Source: Stenotrophomonas maltophilia (GTDB taxonomy: Bacteria; Pseudomonadota; Gammaproteobacteria; Xanthomonadales; Xanthomonadaceae). Taken from it: 64,000 nucleotides of DNA. Below the pieces are notes generated by a model, which was not told the origin of the DNA, made no database searches, and saw only the letters and a program-made list of their open reading frames with translations. The position numbers were made by a program, and so were the translations under genes. The stretch's first letter is position 1. Each line of letters opens with the position of its first letter. The stretch spans positions 2,914,001 to 2,978,000 of the forward strand of contig NZ_CP037858.1 of assembly GCF_006974125.1 (NCBI RefSeq), read 5' to 3'. Below, piece by piece: positions 41,832-61,952 of this stretch.

Positions 41832-42851
41832 ATGCGACGCCTCGACCGGACCCTGCGTAGCCCCTTCGCCTGGCTGGCGCTGCTGGTGCTGGCCTGGCCA
41901 TTGGCCACGCCCGCGCAGGACCTGCAGGGCCCGGGCTTTGCCTACTACGAAGTCGGCGATCTGGAGGCCCCGCGCCCCGGGCCGCGCGCGCCGGCGATGA
42001 TGCTGATGGGCGGTGGCGAGTGGGTGCCGGACGCCTTCCAGTGGTGGCTGAAGCAGGCCGGCAATGGCCGTGTGCTGATCCTGCGTGCCTCTGGCGGCGA
42101 CGAACTGCAGGACCGCCTGTACCGCGAGATCGGCGGCACCACCGCAGTGCAGACCCTGGTCTTCGACAGCCGTCGCGGTGCCGACGATCCGGCAGTGCTG
42201 CGGGTGGTCGCCGCCGCTGATGCCATCTTCATTGCCGGCGGCGACCAGTCGCGCTACATCCGCTTCTGGAAGGGCACCGCACTCAACCGCGCGCTCAACG
42301 CCCACGTGCGCGCCGGCAAGCCGATCGCCGGTACCAGCGCTGGCCTGGCGATCCTCGGCGGCTATGCCTATGGCGCCATGGATGGCGGCAGCATCACCTC
42401 CGCCGGTGCGCTGGCCGACCCGATGGGCAGTGCGGTGACCATGGACAGCGGCTTCCTGCAGATGCCCTACCTGCAGCGCGTGGTCACCGACACCCATTTC
42501 GACAAGCGTGACCGGCTTGGTCGCCTGATCGTGTTCGTGGCACGCGCCGCGCAGGACAGCGGCGACCCCGACATCGTCGGTATCGGCGTCGACGAGGACA
42601 CCGCCCTCTGCGTCGAACCGGATGGCCAGGCCCAGGTCTACAGTGCCGACGGCGAGGGCAAGGTCTGGGTGGTCAGCCCCGGGCGTGATGCGGACCGCCT
42701 GGTCGAAGGTGAGCCGTTGCGCTTCCATGCAGTGCCGGTGACGGTGGTCGCCAGTGGCAGCCGCATGCGCCTGGACGATTTCCAGGCCGAGGCCGACTAC
42801 CAGGCGGTGGCCGACGTCAGCGACGGCGAGATGGAGTTCACGCTTCGGTAG
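41832..42851 (+). CDS. Secreted cyanophycinase (peptidase S51 family)
   Basis: The 339-residue protein has a signal peptide (about residues 1-29, LALLVLAWPLATPAQ) and a cyanophycinase-type S51 domain: MLMGGGEWVPDAFQWWL, DAIFIAGGDQSRYIRFW and the nucleophile elbow IAGTSAGLAILGG with Ser169. GYAYGAMDGGSITSAGAL, DSGFLQMP and VVTDTHFDKRDRLGRL then follow, the last pair carrying conserved His and Arg. Cyanophycinases cut cyanophycin into beta-Asp-Arg dipeptides; exported forms serve growth on external cyanophycin. The ATG at 41832 is preceded by GGGAG. Its stop codon TAG is part of a SMAG. The isoaspartyl peptidase follows. Confidence 0.9.
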   Translation: MRRLDRTLRSPFAWLALLVLAWPLATPAQDLQGPGFAYYEVGDLEAPRPGPRAPAMMLMGGGEWVPDAFQWWLKQAGNGRVLILRASGGDELQDRLYREIGGTTAVQTLVFDSRRGADDPAVLRVVAAADAIFIAGGDQSRYIRFWKGTALNRALNAHVRAGKPIAGTSAGLAILGGYAYGAMDGGSITSAGALADPMGSAVTMDSGFLQMPYLQRVVTDTHFDKRDRLGRLIVFVARAAQDSGDPDIVGIGVDEDTALCVEPDGQAQVYSADGEGKVWVVSPGRDADRLVEGEPLRFHAVPVTVVASGSRMRLDDFQAEADYQAVADVSDGEMEFTLR

Positions 42852-42917
42852 TGCCGGCCGCTGGCCGGCAACTCGCCTTTCCCGATACGCCCCCTGCCGG
42901 CCAGCGGTCGGCACTAC
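42848..42917. repeat. SMAG pair between cyanophycinase and isoaspartyl peptidase genes
   Basis: A plus SMAG (42848-42870) and a minus SMAG (42895-42917) of the TGCCGGCC type face each other. The first contains the cyanophycinase stop codon (42849-42851). The pair could act as a partial barrier or mRNA stabiliser between two genes of one pathway. Confidence 0.85.
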
Positions 42918-42956
42918 CCTGCAATCCATTCCCTCGTTCTGCTGGAGACGTACCCG

Positions 42957-43973
42957 ATGAAACTGCGCCTGGCGCTGTCCGCGCTGCTGTCACTGCCTTT
43001 GCTCGCCCAGGCCGCACCGGCCCCTGCGCCGCTGCTGGTCATCCACGGCGGTGCCGGCGTCGAGCGCAAGGACCTGTCGCCGGCCGAAGAGAAGGCGGCG
43101 CGCGAGGCGCTGCGGGCCGCCCTGTTGAAGGGCCATGCCGAGCTGGCCGCCGGCCGTCCCGCGCTGGCCGCGGTCACTGCCGCGATCACCGTGCTCGAGG
43201 ATGACCCCACCTTCAATGCCGGCAAGGGCGCCGTGTTCACCCACGATGGCCGCAATGAACTGGACGCGGCGGTGATGGATGGTGCGACACAGTCGGCCGG
43301 CGCGGTGGCCGGCGTGCAGCGGGTGCGCAATCCGATCCTGCTGGCGCAGACCGTGATGCAGAAATCCAGGCACGTGATGATGGTCGGGCAGGGCGCCGAG
43401 GCGTTCGCGGTGGAGCAGGGCATCACCCTGGTCGATCCGTCGTACTTCCGCACCGACAAGCGCTGGCAGCAGCTGCAGCGTGCACTGAAGGAAGAGGCCA
43501 GCGGCCAGGCGCATGCCGATCTGGAGACCGCAAAGCATTTCGGGACCGTCGGTGCAGTCGCATTGGATGCACAGGGGCAGCTGGCCGCCGGCACCTCCAC
43601 TGGCGGCATGACCAACAAGCGCTACGGCCGGGTGGGTGACTCGCCGATCATCGGTGCCGGTACCTGGGCCGACGCGCGCTGCGCGGTGTCCGGCACCGGC
43701 TGGGGCGAGTACTACATCCGCACCGCGGCCGCGCACGAGATCTGCGCGCGCATGCGTTACCAGGGGCAGAGCCCGGAGCAGGCCGGCAAGGGCGTGATCA
43801 ACGAGACGATCCCGCAGATGGGCGGCGATGGCGGTGCGATCGTGCTCGCCGCAGATGGAAAAATGGCCACGCCGTTCAACACCCTGGGCATGTATCGGGG
43901 CTGGATCGGCGCCGACGGTGTGCCTCATGTCGCTATTTTCGCCAACGAGACCCTGCCGGTCCCCGGGCAATAA
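42957..43973 (+). CDS. Exported isoaspartyl peptidase/L-asparaginase (Ntn hydrolase, T2 family)
   Basis: The 338-residue precursor has a signal peptide (about residues 1-20, LLSLPLLAQA). The Ntn-hydrolase fold begins LLVIHGGAGV. DPTFNAGKGAVFTHDGRNELDAAVMDG follows, and the autocleavage site is HFGTVGAVALD, in which Thr197 becomes the N-terminal nucleophile. STGGMTNKRYGRVGDSPIIGAGTWAD is the substrate site. Such enzymes hydrolyse beta-aspartyl dipeptides, including beta-Asp-Arg released by cyanophycinase, to free amino acids. A periplasmic location follows from the signal peptide. It begins 105 bp after the cyanophycinase gene. Confidence 0.92.
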   Translation: MKLRLALSALLSLPLLAQAAPAPAPLLVIHGGAGVERKDLSPAEEKAAREALRAALLKGHAELAAGRPALAAVTAAITVLEDDPTFNAGKGAVFTHDGRNELDAAVMDGATQSAGAVAGVQRVRNPILLAQTVMQKSRHVMMVGQGAEAFAVEQGITLVDPSYFRTDKRWQQLQRALKEEASGQAHADLETAKHFGTVGAVALDAQGQLAAGTSTGGMTNKRYGRVGDSPIIGAGTWADARCAVSGTGWGEYYIRTAAAHEICARMRYQGQSPEQAGKGVINETIPQMGGDGGAIVLAADGKMATPFNTLGMYRGWIGADGVPHVAIFANETLPVPGQ

Positions 43974-44025
43974 CCTTGCGTATCAATGGGTTTGCGACAA
44001 CGTGTGAAAAAGATGGAAAAAAGCG

Positions 44026-44054
44026 TTGACAGGCCCCCGTCCCATCAGCAGAAT
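44026..44054 (+). promoter_or_regulatory. Promoter of the tRNA-tuf-secE-nusG operon
   Basis: TTGACA (44026-44031) and CAGAAT (44049-44054) are separated by 17 bases. A perfect -35, a four-of-six -10 and a GC-containing discriminator suit a strong, growth-rate-controlled tRNA promoter 57 bp before tRNA-Tyr. Confidence 0.65.
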
Positions 44055-44110
44055 AAGCGGCTCACCACCACACACCGCAACGCTTCGGCGGCAGCGGGAT
44101 GGGGTGGTAA

Positions 44111-44196
44111 GGAGGGATACCCAAGCGGCCAACGGGGGCAGACTGTAAATCTGCTGGCTTACGCCTTCGGTGGTTCGAATCCACCTCCCTCCACCA
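44111..44196 (+). tRNA. tRNA-Tyr (anticodon GTA)
   Basis: The 86-base class II tRNA has acceptor arms GGAGGGA/TCCCTCC, a long variable arm and anticodon GTA in CTGTAAA. It ends in an encoded CCA. First of three tRNAs before tuf. Confidence 0.96.
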
Positions 44197-44220
44197 GTTT
44201 CACGTTGTGACATTCCCGGC

Positions 44221-44294
<74 letters not shown>

Positions 44295-44343
44295 TTGAAT
44301 GAACTTTGAATATTATCGAGTTCATGTCATAATGCAAAACTCG

Positions 44344-44419
<76 letters not shown>

Positions 44420-44460
44420 TCTTAAGCATCACCTCTCAGACGAATTCGAGATAAGCAGCC

Positions 44461-45651
<1,191 letters not shown>

Positions 45652-45754
45652 GCCTGCAGTACCGGTGGTTGCATAGCGCCGCCGGTTACGCGAATGGCGG
45701 GCCGGGAACCTCGGTCCGCCTTCGCCGTCTAAGGGAAGGCAAGTTTCAAAACGT

Positions 45755-45830
<76 letters not shown>

Positions 45831-45879
45831 TCTGCCCACCTTATCCAGCGGCCTGGGCCGCTAAAGCAGACACAGCCTG

Positions 45880-46293
45880 ATGAATAGCAAGATCGAACAC
45901 TCCAAGGACAACTCCGCCAACGGTGGGGATATCGTCAAGTATGTCGCCGCATCGCTGCTGGTGCTGGCCGGTCTGTTCGTCTGGTTCTGGTTCTCCGCCG
46001 ACTCCGGTCGCGCAACCCAGCTGGGTGCGTGGGCGGGTCAGCTGCGTGCGTTGGCGGTCGTGGTCGGTCTGGTTGGCGGTATCGGCGTGTTCATGCTGAC
46101 CGGCAAGGGGCGCGACACCCGCGAATTCCTCTCCGAGTCGCGCTTCGAACTGCGCAAGGTGGTCTGGCCGACGCGCCAGGAAGCCATCCGCATGACCTGG
46201 GTCGTGATGGTGGTGGTGACCATTCTCAGTCTGTTGCTGGGTGGGTTCGATTACGTCATTCAGTGGCTGGTTCAGTTGTTCCTGAGCCGCTAA
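45880..46293 (+). CDS. secE: Preprotein translocase subunit SecE
   Basis: The 137-residue protein is the long three-helix form. Two N-terminal membrane helices (about residues 22-40 and 56-75) precede the conserved core [20 protein letters not shown] and the essential third helix. It clamps SecY in the inner membrane. nusG follows after 10 bp. Confidence 0.96.
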   Translation: MNSKIEHSKDNSANGGDIVKYVAASLLVLAGLFVWFWFSADSGRATQLGAWAGQLRALAVVVGLVGGIGVFMLTGKGRDTREFLSESRFELRKVVWPTRQEAIRMTWVVMVVVTILSLLLGGFDYVIQWLVQLFLSR

Positions 46294-46303
46294 GGAGAAT
46301 TGC

Positions 46304-46864
46304 ATGAAGCGTTGGTACGTCGTTCACGCCTATTCGGGCTTCGAGAAGTCGGTGGCGCAGGCTCTGCGCGATCGCATCGTCCGTGACGGCATGGAAGAGC
46401 GCTTCGGCGATGTCCTGGTCCCGACCGAAGAAGTGGTCGAGATGCGCGCTGGCCAGAAGCGCCGTTCCGAGCGCAAGTTCTTCCCGGGCTATGTGCTGGT
46501 CCAGATCGAGACCCACGAAGAAGCCGGTATTCCGCGCATCGATAACGAAAGCTGGCACCTGGTCAAGGAAACCCCGCGCGTGATGGGCTTCATCGGCGGT
46601 ACTGCCGACCGCCCGCTGCCGATCGCCGATTCCGAGGCCGAGGCCATCCTGAATCGCGTTCAGGAAGGTGTCGAGAAGCCGCGTCCGAAGGTGCTGTTCG
46701 AGCCGGGCCAGATGGTCCGTGTCACCGACGGCCCGTTCAACGATTTCAATGGCGTCGTCGAAGAAGTCAACTACGAGAAGAGCCGTCTGCGCGTCTCGGT
46801 GCTGATCTTCGGTCGTGCCACCCCGGTCGAGCTCGAGTTCGGCCAGGTCGAAAAGGCCGTCTGA
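46304..46864 (+). CDS. nusG: Transcription termination/antitermination factor NusG
   Basis: The 186-residue protein has the NGN domain ([34 protein letters not shown]) and the C-terminal KOW domain ([24 protein letters not shown]). It binds RNA polymerase and couples it to ribosomes or Rho. Usual length and usual position after secE. Confidence 0.97.
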   Translation: MKRWYVVHAYSGFEKSVAQALRDRIVRDGMEERFGDVLVPTEEVVEMRAGQKRRSERKFFPGYVLVQIETHEEAGIPRIDNESWHLVKETPRVMGFIGGTADRPLPIADSEAEAILNRVQEGVEKPRPKVLFEPGQMVRVTDGPFNDFNGVVEEVNYEKSRLRVSVLIFGRATPVELEFGQVEKAV

Positions 46865-46872
46865 CCTGTCCT

Positions 46873-46934
46873 GTAGAGTCGAGCTATGCTCGACTCCGGG
46901 GGCTGGATGGTGTGGTAGTCGAGCAAGGCTCGAC
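46873..46934 (+). repeat. Two SMAG repeats after nusG
   Basis: Both are plus-oriented and of the GTCGAGC family: 46873-46895 (GTAGAGTCGAGC) and 46915-46934 (GTAGTCGAGC-AAG-GCTCGAC). Confidence 0.82.
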
Positions 46935-46947
46935 GCTGCAAAGGGAG

Positions 46948-46968
46948 CCGGGCCTTGCCCGGTTTCTT
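46948..46968 (+). terminator. Intrinsic terminator of the secE-nusG transcript
   Basis: CCGGGC-CTT-GCCCGG followed by TTTCTT ends the nusG transcript and separates it from the rplK promoter region. Confidence 0.7.
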
Positions 46969-47009
46969 CCGTTTACGTGCCGCTTCAGGCATGTGAAGAA
47001 AAAACCTGA

Positions 47010-47015
47010 TATAGT
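47010..47015 (+). promoter_or_regulatory. Likely -10 of the rplKAJL-rpoBC promoter
   Basis: TATAGT lies 148 bp before rplK, directly after the nusG terminator; no -35 hexamer of good quality is visible at 16-18 bp. The GC-rich leader that follows contains hairpins and is the place where L1 autoregulation of rplK-rplA would act (family knowledge). Confidence 0.45.
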
Positions 47016-47162
47016 GCGCGGCTCCCCGCTGGGAAGCCAGCAGGACGAGGCCGCCGCAAGGTGGCCTTCAGCATGATTTCAAAACGCGATGCCGGGACGC
47101 GTGATTCCCGGTCCGATGGGGAGCCTGTTGTCGAAAGGCGCTAGCACCCGGAGAGCATACTC

Positions 47163-47591
47163 ATGGCAAAGAAAGTTGTCGGTTACATCAAGCTGCAGGT
47201 GAAGGCCGGTCAGGCCAACCCCTCGCCGCCGGTCGGTCCTGCGCTGGGTCAGCGCGGCCTGAACATCATGGAATTCTGCAAGGCGTTCAACGCTGCCACG
47301 CAGAAGCTCGAGCCGGGTCTGCCGGTTCCGGTGATCATCACGGCCTACTCGGACCGTACGTTCACCTTCATCACCAAGAGCACCCCGGCCACCACCCTGC
47401 TGAAGAAGGCCGCTGGCATCTCGTCGGGCTCCAAGCGCCCGAACACCGAGAAGGTCGGCAAGGTCACCCGTAAGCAGCTGGAAGAGATCGCCAAGGCGAA
47501 GGAACCGGATCTGACTGCCGCCGATCTGGACGCCGCCGTGCGTACCATCGCTGGCTCTGCCCGTTCCATGGGCCTCGTGGTGGAGGGTTAA
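47163..47591 (+). CDS. rplK: 50S ribosomal protein L11
   Basis: The 142-residue protein forms the GTPase-associated centre with 23S rRNA and L10-L7/L12. It starts [34 protein letters not shown], the diagnostic N-terminal domain, and ends with the RNA-binding domain that includes [15 protein letters not shown]. rplA follows after 4 bp. Confidence 0.98.
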   Translation: MAKKVVGYIKLQVKAGQANPSPPVGPALGQRGLNIMEFCKAFNAATQKLEPGLPVPVIITAYSDRTFTFITKSTPATTLLKKAAGISSGSKRPNTEKVGKVTRKQLEEIAKAKEPDLTAADLDAAVRTIAGSARSMGLVVEG

Positions 47592-47595
47592 TAAG

Positions 47596-48294
47596 ATGGC
47601 ACAGACCAAGCGTGAGAAGGCCATCAAGGCCGCCGTCGTTCCGGGCAAGGCATACGCCTTCGAGGACGCGATCAACATCCTGAAGAGCGCCGCCAAGGCC
47701 AAGTTCGTCGAGTCGATCGACGTCGCTGTGCGCCTGGGCGTCGATGCGAAGAAGTCCGACCAGCAGGTCCGTGGCTCCACCGTGCTGCCGGCCGGTACCG
47801 GCAAGTCGGTCCGCGTCGCCGTGTTCGCTCCGGCCGGTGCCAAGGCTGACGAAGCCCTGGCCGCTGGCGCCGAAGCCGTCGGTATGGATGATCTGGCCGA
47901 GAAGATGCAGGCCGGCGATCTGAACTACGACGTCGTCATCGCGACCCCGGACGCCATGCGCGTCGTCGGTAAGCTGGGTACCGTGCTGGGCCCGCGCGGC
48001 CTGATGCCGAACCCGAAGGTCGGCACCGTTTCCCCGAACCCGGGTGAAGCCGTGAAGAACGCCAAGTCGGGTCAGGTCCGTTACCGCACCGACAAGGCCG
48101 GCATCATCCACTGCACCATCGGCAAGGCCGACTTCGCCGAAGACGCGCTGAAGTCGAACCTGACCGCGCTGCTGCTGGACCTGATCAAGGCCAAGCCGGC
48201 CACCTCGAAGGGCACCTACCTGCAGAAGGTTTCGGTCAGCTCGACGATGGGCCCGGGCGTCACCGTCGACCAGTCGTCGCTGACCCTGAAGTAA
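47596..48294 (+). CDS. rplA: 50S ribosomal protein L1
   Basis: The 232-residue protein builds the L1 stalk for E-site tRNA release and represses its own operon. Signatures are [38 protein letters not shown] and [17 protein letters not shown]. Normal length. Confidence 0.98.
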   Translation: MAQTKREKAIKAAVVPGKAYAFEDAINILKSAAKAKFVESIDVAVRLGVDAKKSDQQVRGSTVLPAGTGKSVRVAVFAPAGAKADEALAAGAEAVGMDDLAEKMQAGDLNYDVVIATPDAMRVVGKLGTVLGPRGLMPNPKVGTVSPNPGEAVKNAKSGQVRYRTDKAGIIHCTIGKADFAEDALKSNLTALLLDLIKAKPATSKGTYLQKVSVSSTMGPGVTVDQSSLTLK

Positions 48295-48681
48295 TTGTTT
48301 CAAGCGGTCACGGTACCTTCGGTGCCGTGACCGTGACATTTGAAGGCATCGCTGGCAGTGCATCGCCCGCGGTAGCCGTCAAAGACCGCAGGCGCGGTCG
48401 TGGCACTACCGGCGACGGGCACGGAAGCTCGATCTGGCAAGGAGTCGCCGCCGGAGCAGTCATGAGCGCTTAATCGATTCCCCGGAATCACCCTGCGTAG
48501 ATGGTGCCCTTCTGGAGTTTTTCTGGTTCACGCACGTCTGGGTTTCCCAGGTTGGCCCACTCCAGGTCTAGAACGGCCCACCCCCCGGAACATCATCCCG
48601 ATGTTCCCGGCGTCCAGGACGGATGCCGCACAGGACCGCACACGGCAGGAGCCGTAAGCGGAGTTCAATAGGAGGAGTGCA
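48295..48681 (+). promoter_or_regulatory. rplJL leader region (387 bp)
   Basis: The long leader before rplJ contains several GC-rich stem candidates, among them CGGAACATC...GATGTTCCCGG near 48592-48620, and the AGGAGG ribosome binding site just before the ATG at 48682. In proteobacteria L10-(L7/L12)4 binds this leader and represses translation. The position and length fit; I did not prove the kink-turn fold. No protein gene is credible here. Confidence 0.55.
48306..48332 (+). terminator. Hairpin after rplA
   Basis: GGTCACGGTACC-TTC-GGTGCCGTGACC is a 12-bp stem with one G-U pair, 11 bp after the rplA stop. No T-run follows, so it probably attenuates or marks a processing site. Confidence 0.55.
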
Positions 48682-49218
48682 ATGGCTCTCAATCTGTCCC
48701 AGAAGCAAGAAGTAGTCGCCGAGCTGGCAGACGTCGCCGCCAAGGCCCACTCCTTGATCGCAGCCGAATACGCTGGCACCACGGTCGCCCAGATGACCGC
48801 GATGCGCAAGCAGGCTCGTGAAACCGGTGTTTTCTTGAAGGTTGTCAAGAACACCCTGGCTTCGCGCGCCGTTGAAGGCACCGAGTTCGCAGTCGCCCAG
48901 GACCAGATGGTTGGTCCGCTGCTGTACGCGTTCTCGCTCGAGGAGCCCGGCGCTGCCGGTCGCCTGATCAAGGAAGCCGCCAAGGGCAACGACAAGCTGA
49001 AGGCTAAGGTCGTCGCCATCGGTGGCGAAGTGTTCCCGGCAAGCCACGTCGACGTGCTGGCCTCGCTGCCGACCCGCGACCAGGCCCTGGCCATGCTGGC
49101 CCGCGTCCTGACCGAGCCGGTCACGATGTTTGCCCGCGCCATCAAGGCCGTTGGCGAGAAGCAGGGTGGTGGCGACGTCGCCGCCGACGCTGCCGAGCCG
49201 GCCGCCGAGACCGCCTGA
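48682..49218 (+). CDS. rplJ: 50S ribosomal protein L10
   Basis: The 178-residue protein anchors L7/L12 dimers to the ribosome. The start [39 protein letters not shown] and the stretch [16 protein letters not shown] are diagnostic. The C-terminal helix carries the L7/L12 sites and ends in an Ala/Glu tail. Confidence 0.97.
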
Positions 49219-49281
49219 GTTTCGACTTACCGTGGTTCCTGACGGAACCTCAACCCAGAAAATCATCCAAAGGTATTAATC

Positions 49282-49650
49282 ATGTCCCTTACCAACGAAC
49301 AGATCGTCGACGCCATCGCCGAGAAGTCCCTGATGGAAGTGATGGAGCTGGTCAAGGCCATCGAAGAGAAGTTCGGCGTCTCCGCCGCTGCTCCGGTTGC
49401 AGTGGCTGCTGCCGCTGGCCCGGCCGCTGCTGTTGAAGAGCAGACCGAGTTCACCGTCACCCTGAAGTCGGCCGGCGACAAGAAGGTCGAAGTCATCAAG
49501 GCCGTCCGTGCCATCACCGGCCTGGGCCTGAAGGAAGCGAAGGACCTGGCCGAAGCCGGTGGCGTCCTGAAGGATGCCGCTTCGAAGGAAGACGCCGAGA
49601 AGATGAAGAAGGACCTGGAAGCTGCTGGCGCGACTGTCGAAGTCAAGTAA
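49282..49650 (+). CDS. rplL: 50S ribosomal protein L7/L12
   Basis: The 122-residue stalk protein has an N-terminal dimerisation helix ([26 protein letters not shown]), an Ala-rich hinge and the C-terminal factor-binding domain ([25 protein letters not shown]). It recruits translational GTPases. A partial terminator follows, consistent with lower expression of rpoBC than of rplJL. Confidence 0.98.
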   Translation: MSLTNEQIVDAIAEKSLMEVMELVKAIEEKFGVSAAAPVAVAAAAGPAAAVEEQTEFTVTLKSAGDKKVEVIKAVRAITGLGLKEAKDLAEAGGVLKDAASKEDAEKMKKDLEAAGATVEVK

Positions 49651-49693
49651 GCAGTTACCTTGCATCGTCACCGATTCACGGCGATGCAGCCAA

Positions 49694-49720
49694 GGCTGGG
49701 GGCGTAAGCCCCCGGCCTTT
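49694..49720 (+). terminator. Attenuator hairpin between rplL and rpoB
   Basis: GGCTGGGGGC-GTAA-GCCCCCGGCC is followed by TTTGG. The stem is strong but the T-tract short. By analogy with enteric bacteria it would lower read-through into rpoBC. Confidence 0.65.
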
Positions 49721-49742
49721 GGTCGTTGTTGCGGTGTTGTGG

Positions 49743-49791
49743 ATCCACGCTATGCGTGGATGTAATCGGTAGATCCACGCCATGCGTGGAT
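49743..49791 (+). repeat. Two ATCCACGC-type SMAG stems in the rplL-rpoB gap
   Basis: A stem without a proper GTAG head (49743-49761) is followed by a complete SMAG (49769-49791), both in plus orientation. Confidence 0.8.
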
Positions 49792-49886
49792 GCAGGAAGC
49801 AGCAAAAAGCCCAACACGGGCTGCGGTCAGACCCCGGCAGGCCAGCGCAGAGCGCGGCAGCGGGGGAGTGGATGCAGACGAGTTGG

Positions 49887-49945
49887 CAGTTGGAAGTAGC
49901 GGGAGAAGGCGTGCTGGTGCCGGCAATACCAGCGACTTCCAACTG
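49887..49945 (+). promoter_or_regulatory. Long RNA hairpin in the rplL-rpoB spacer
   Basis: CAGTTGGAAGT (49887-49897) pairs with ACTTCCAACTG (49935-49945), and an inner GCTGGT/ACCAGC stem closes the loop. Enteric bacteria have an RNase III site in the same spacer; a comparable function here is an inference. Within the 356-bp spacer I see no gene. Confidence 0.5.
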
Positions 49946-50006
49946 ACAATTTCAAGTTCCCTTCGGATCGTGGGCGCACGATCCGCACAACAAGGTGGAA
50001 GACCTC

Positions 50007-54161
<4,155 letters not shown>

Positions 54162-54250
54162 TCCATGCCGGCGCGGCGGTCAACGCCGCCGCGCCGCTGG
54201 CAGTCAACTGAAAGCCCATCGACACAGCATTCCTCCTTCTGGAGAACACC

Positions 54251-58474
<4,224 letters not shown>

Positions 58475-58481
58475 GTTATCC

Positions 58482-58503
58482 GGTCCGGCCGCAAGGCCGG
58501 ACC
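58482..58503 (+). terminator. Hairpin at the end of rpoC
   Basis: GGTCCGGCC-GCAA-GGCCGGACC has a 9-bp perfect stem and a GNRA loop, 7 bp after the stop codon. A second small stem, CCCGTCG...CGACGGG, follows. No T-tract is present, so it may protect the 3' end rather than terminate alone. Confidence 0.6.
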
Positions 58504-58635
58504 ATCCCGTCGGTTCATCGACGGGTAGGGAAAGGGCAGGGGGATCGTCCGCGATCCTCCCCGCCAACCTGAACGGGGTACATGGAGGCCCCCCAGTAAC
58601 GTTCCAGGATCAGGAACGGGCTTGACAGGAGGCGT

Positions 58636-58665
58636 TTGACTGCTTTCCTGGCAGGTTGCTACAAT
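58636..58665 (+). promoter_or_regulatory. Promoter of the rpsL-rpsG-fusA-tuf operon
   Basis: TTGACT (58636-58641) and TACAAT (58660-58665) are separated by 18 bases, 92 bp before rpsL. Both hexamers are near consensus. Confidence 0.75.
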
Positions 58666-58676
58666 CGTCTGTCTCA

Positions 58677-58704
58677 GCAGGCCAGAATTTTGGCCTGCTT
58701 TAAC
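58677..58704 (+). promoter_or_regulatory. Leader hairpin with T-run before rpsL
   Basis: GCAGGCCA and TGGCCTGC form an 8-bp stem with an AT-rich loop and are followed by TTTAAC. The hairpin starts about 5 bases after the expected transcription start. It looks like an attenuator or a leader fold in the str operon transcript. Confidence 0.5.
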
Positions 58705-58756
58705 ATTTCCGCATCTCTGGTCGGATTTTCCGGCCACCAATCAGAAGAACCTACTG

Positions 58757-59131
58757 ATGGCGACGATCAACCAGCTGGTCCGCAAGCCGCGGCAAGCGAC
58801 CACCTACAAGAGTGCCTCGCCGGCGCTCGACAAGTGCCCGCAGCGCCGTGGCGTCTGCACCCGTGTCTACACCACCACTCCGAAGAAGCCGAACTCGGCT
58901 CTGCGCAAGGTTGCCAAGGTCCGCCTGACCAACCAGGAAGAAGTGATTTCCTACATCGGTGGTGAAGGCCACAACCTGCAGGAGCACTCCGTGGTCCTGA
59001 TCCGCGGCGGTCGCGTCAAGGACCTGCCGGGTGTGCGTTACCACACCGTTCGTGGCTCGCTCGACGCCGCCGGCGTTGCCAAGCGTCGCCAGGCCCGTTC
59101 CAAGTACGGCGCCAAGCGTCCGAAGGCATAA
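58757..59131 (+). CDS. rpsL: 30S ribosomal protein S12
   Basis: The 124-residue protein of the decoding centre starts [13 protein letters not shown]. The streptomycin-related lysine region [18 protein letters not shown] (Lys43, Lys44 counting Met) and [13 protein letters not shown] are wild type. rpsG follows after 12 bp. Confidence 0.98.
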
Positions 59132-59143
59132 GGAGAGAGCACT

Positions 59144-59617
59144 ATGTCGCGTAAGGGTAATACTCCGCAGCGTTCCGTCCTGCCCGATCCGAAGCACGGA
59201 AGCGAAACCATCGCCCGCTTCATCAACATGGTCATGCAGAGCGGCAAGAAGTCCGTCGCCGAAAAGATCGTGTACGGCGCCATGGACGTGATCACCGAGA
59301 AGAACAGCAGCGCCAACGCCATTGAGCTGGTGCAGAAGGCTCTGGACAACGTCGCTCCGGCGGTCGAAGTCAAGTCGCGCCGCGTCGGTGGTGCCACCTA
59401 CCAGGTGCCGGTCGAAGTGCGTTCGTCGCGCAAGATGGCTCTGGCCATGCGCTGGCTGATCGACTCCGCGCGCAAGCGTGGTGAGAACACCATGCCGAAG
59501 AAGCTGGCTGCTGAACTGATCGACGCCTCGGAAAACCGTGGCGGCGCCATCAAGAAGCGCGAAGAAACCCACCGCATGGCCGAAGCCAACAAGGCATTCG
59601 CCCACTACCGCTGGTGA
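59144..59617 (+). CDS. rpsG: 30S ribosomal protein S7
   Basis: The 157-residue protein nucleates assembly of the 30S head and binds 16S rRNA. Typical parts are [48 protein letters not shown] and the C-terminal [14 protein letters not shown]. By analogy with enteric bacteria it may repress its own operon. A 141-bp spacer with two hairpins leads to fusA. Confidence 0.98.
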   Translation: MSRKGNTPQRSVLPDPKHGSETIARFINMVMQSGKKSVAEKIVYGAMDVITEKNSSANAIELVQKALDNVAPAVEVKSRRVGGATYQVPVEVRSSRKMALAMRWLIDSARKRGENTMPKKLAAELIDASENRGGAIKKREETHRMAEANKAFAHYRW

Positions 59618-59758
59618 GTTTGACGGCCTTGTAAAACAGGCAGGGCAGCACCACTTCGGTGCGTGCTGCCTCGCGGTCCCAGAAGGACTGCGCCAATCCG
59701 AAGGCCGCCGAAAGGCGGCGTTCGGCCATCCGAAATCCAAGAAATCTGAGAGGCTCCC

Positions 59759-61900
<2,142 letters not shown>

Positions 61901-61952
61901 GCCTCGCTCAGCCTCTCTTGAAACCACTTACGAACAATCAAGGTATAGAACA

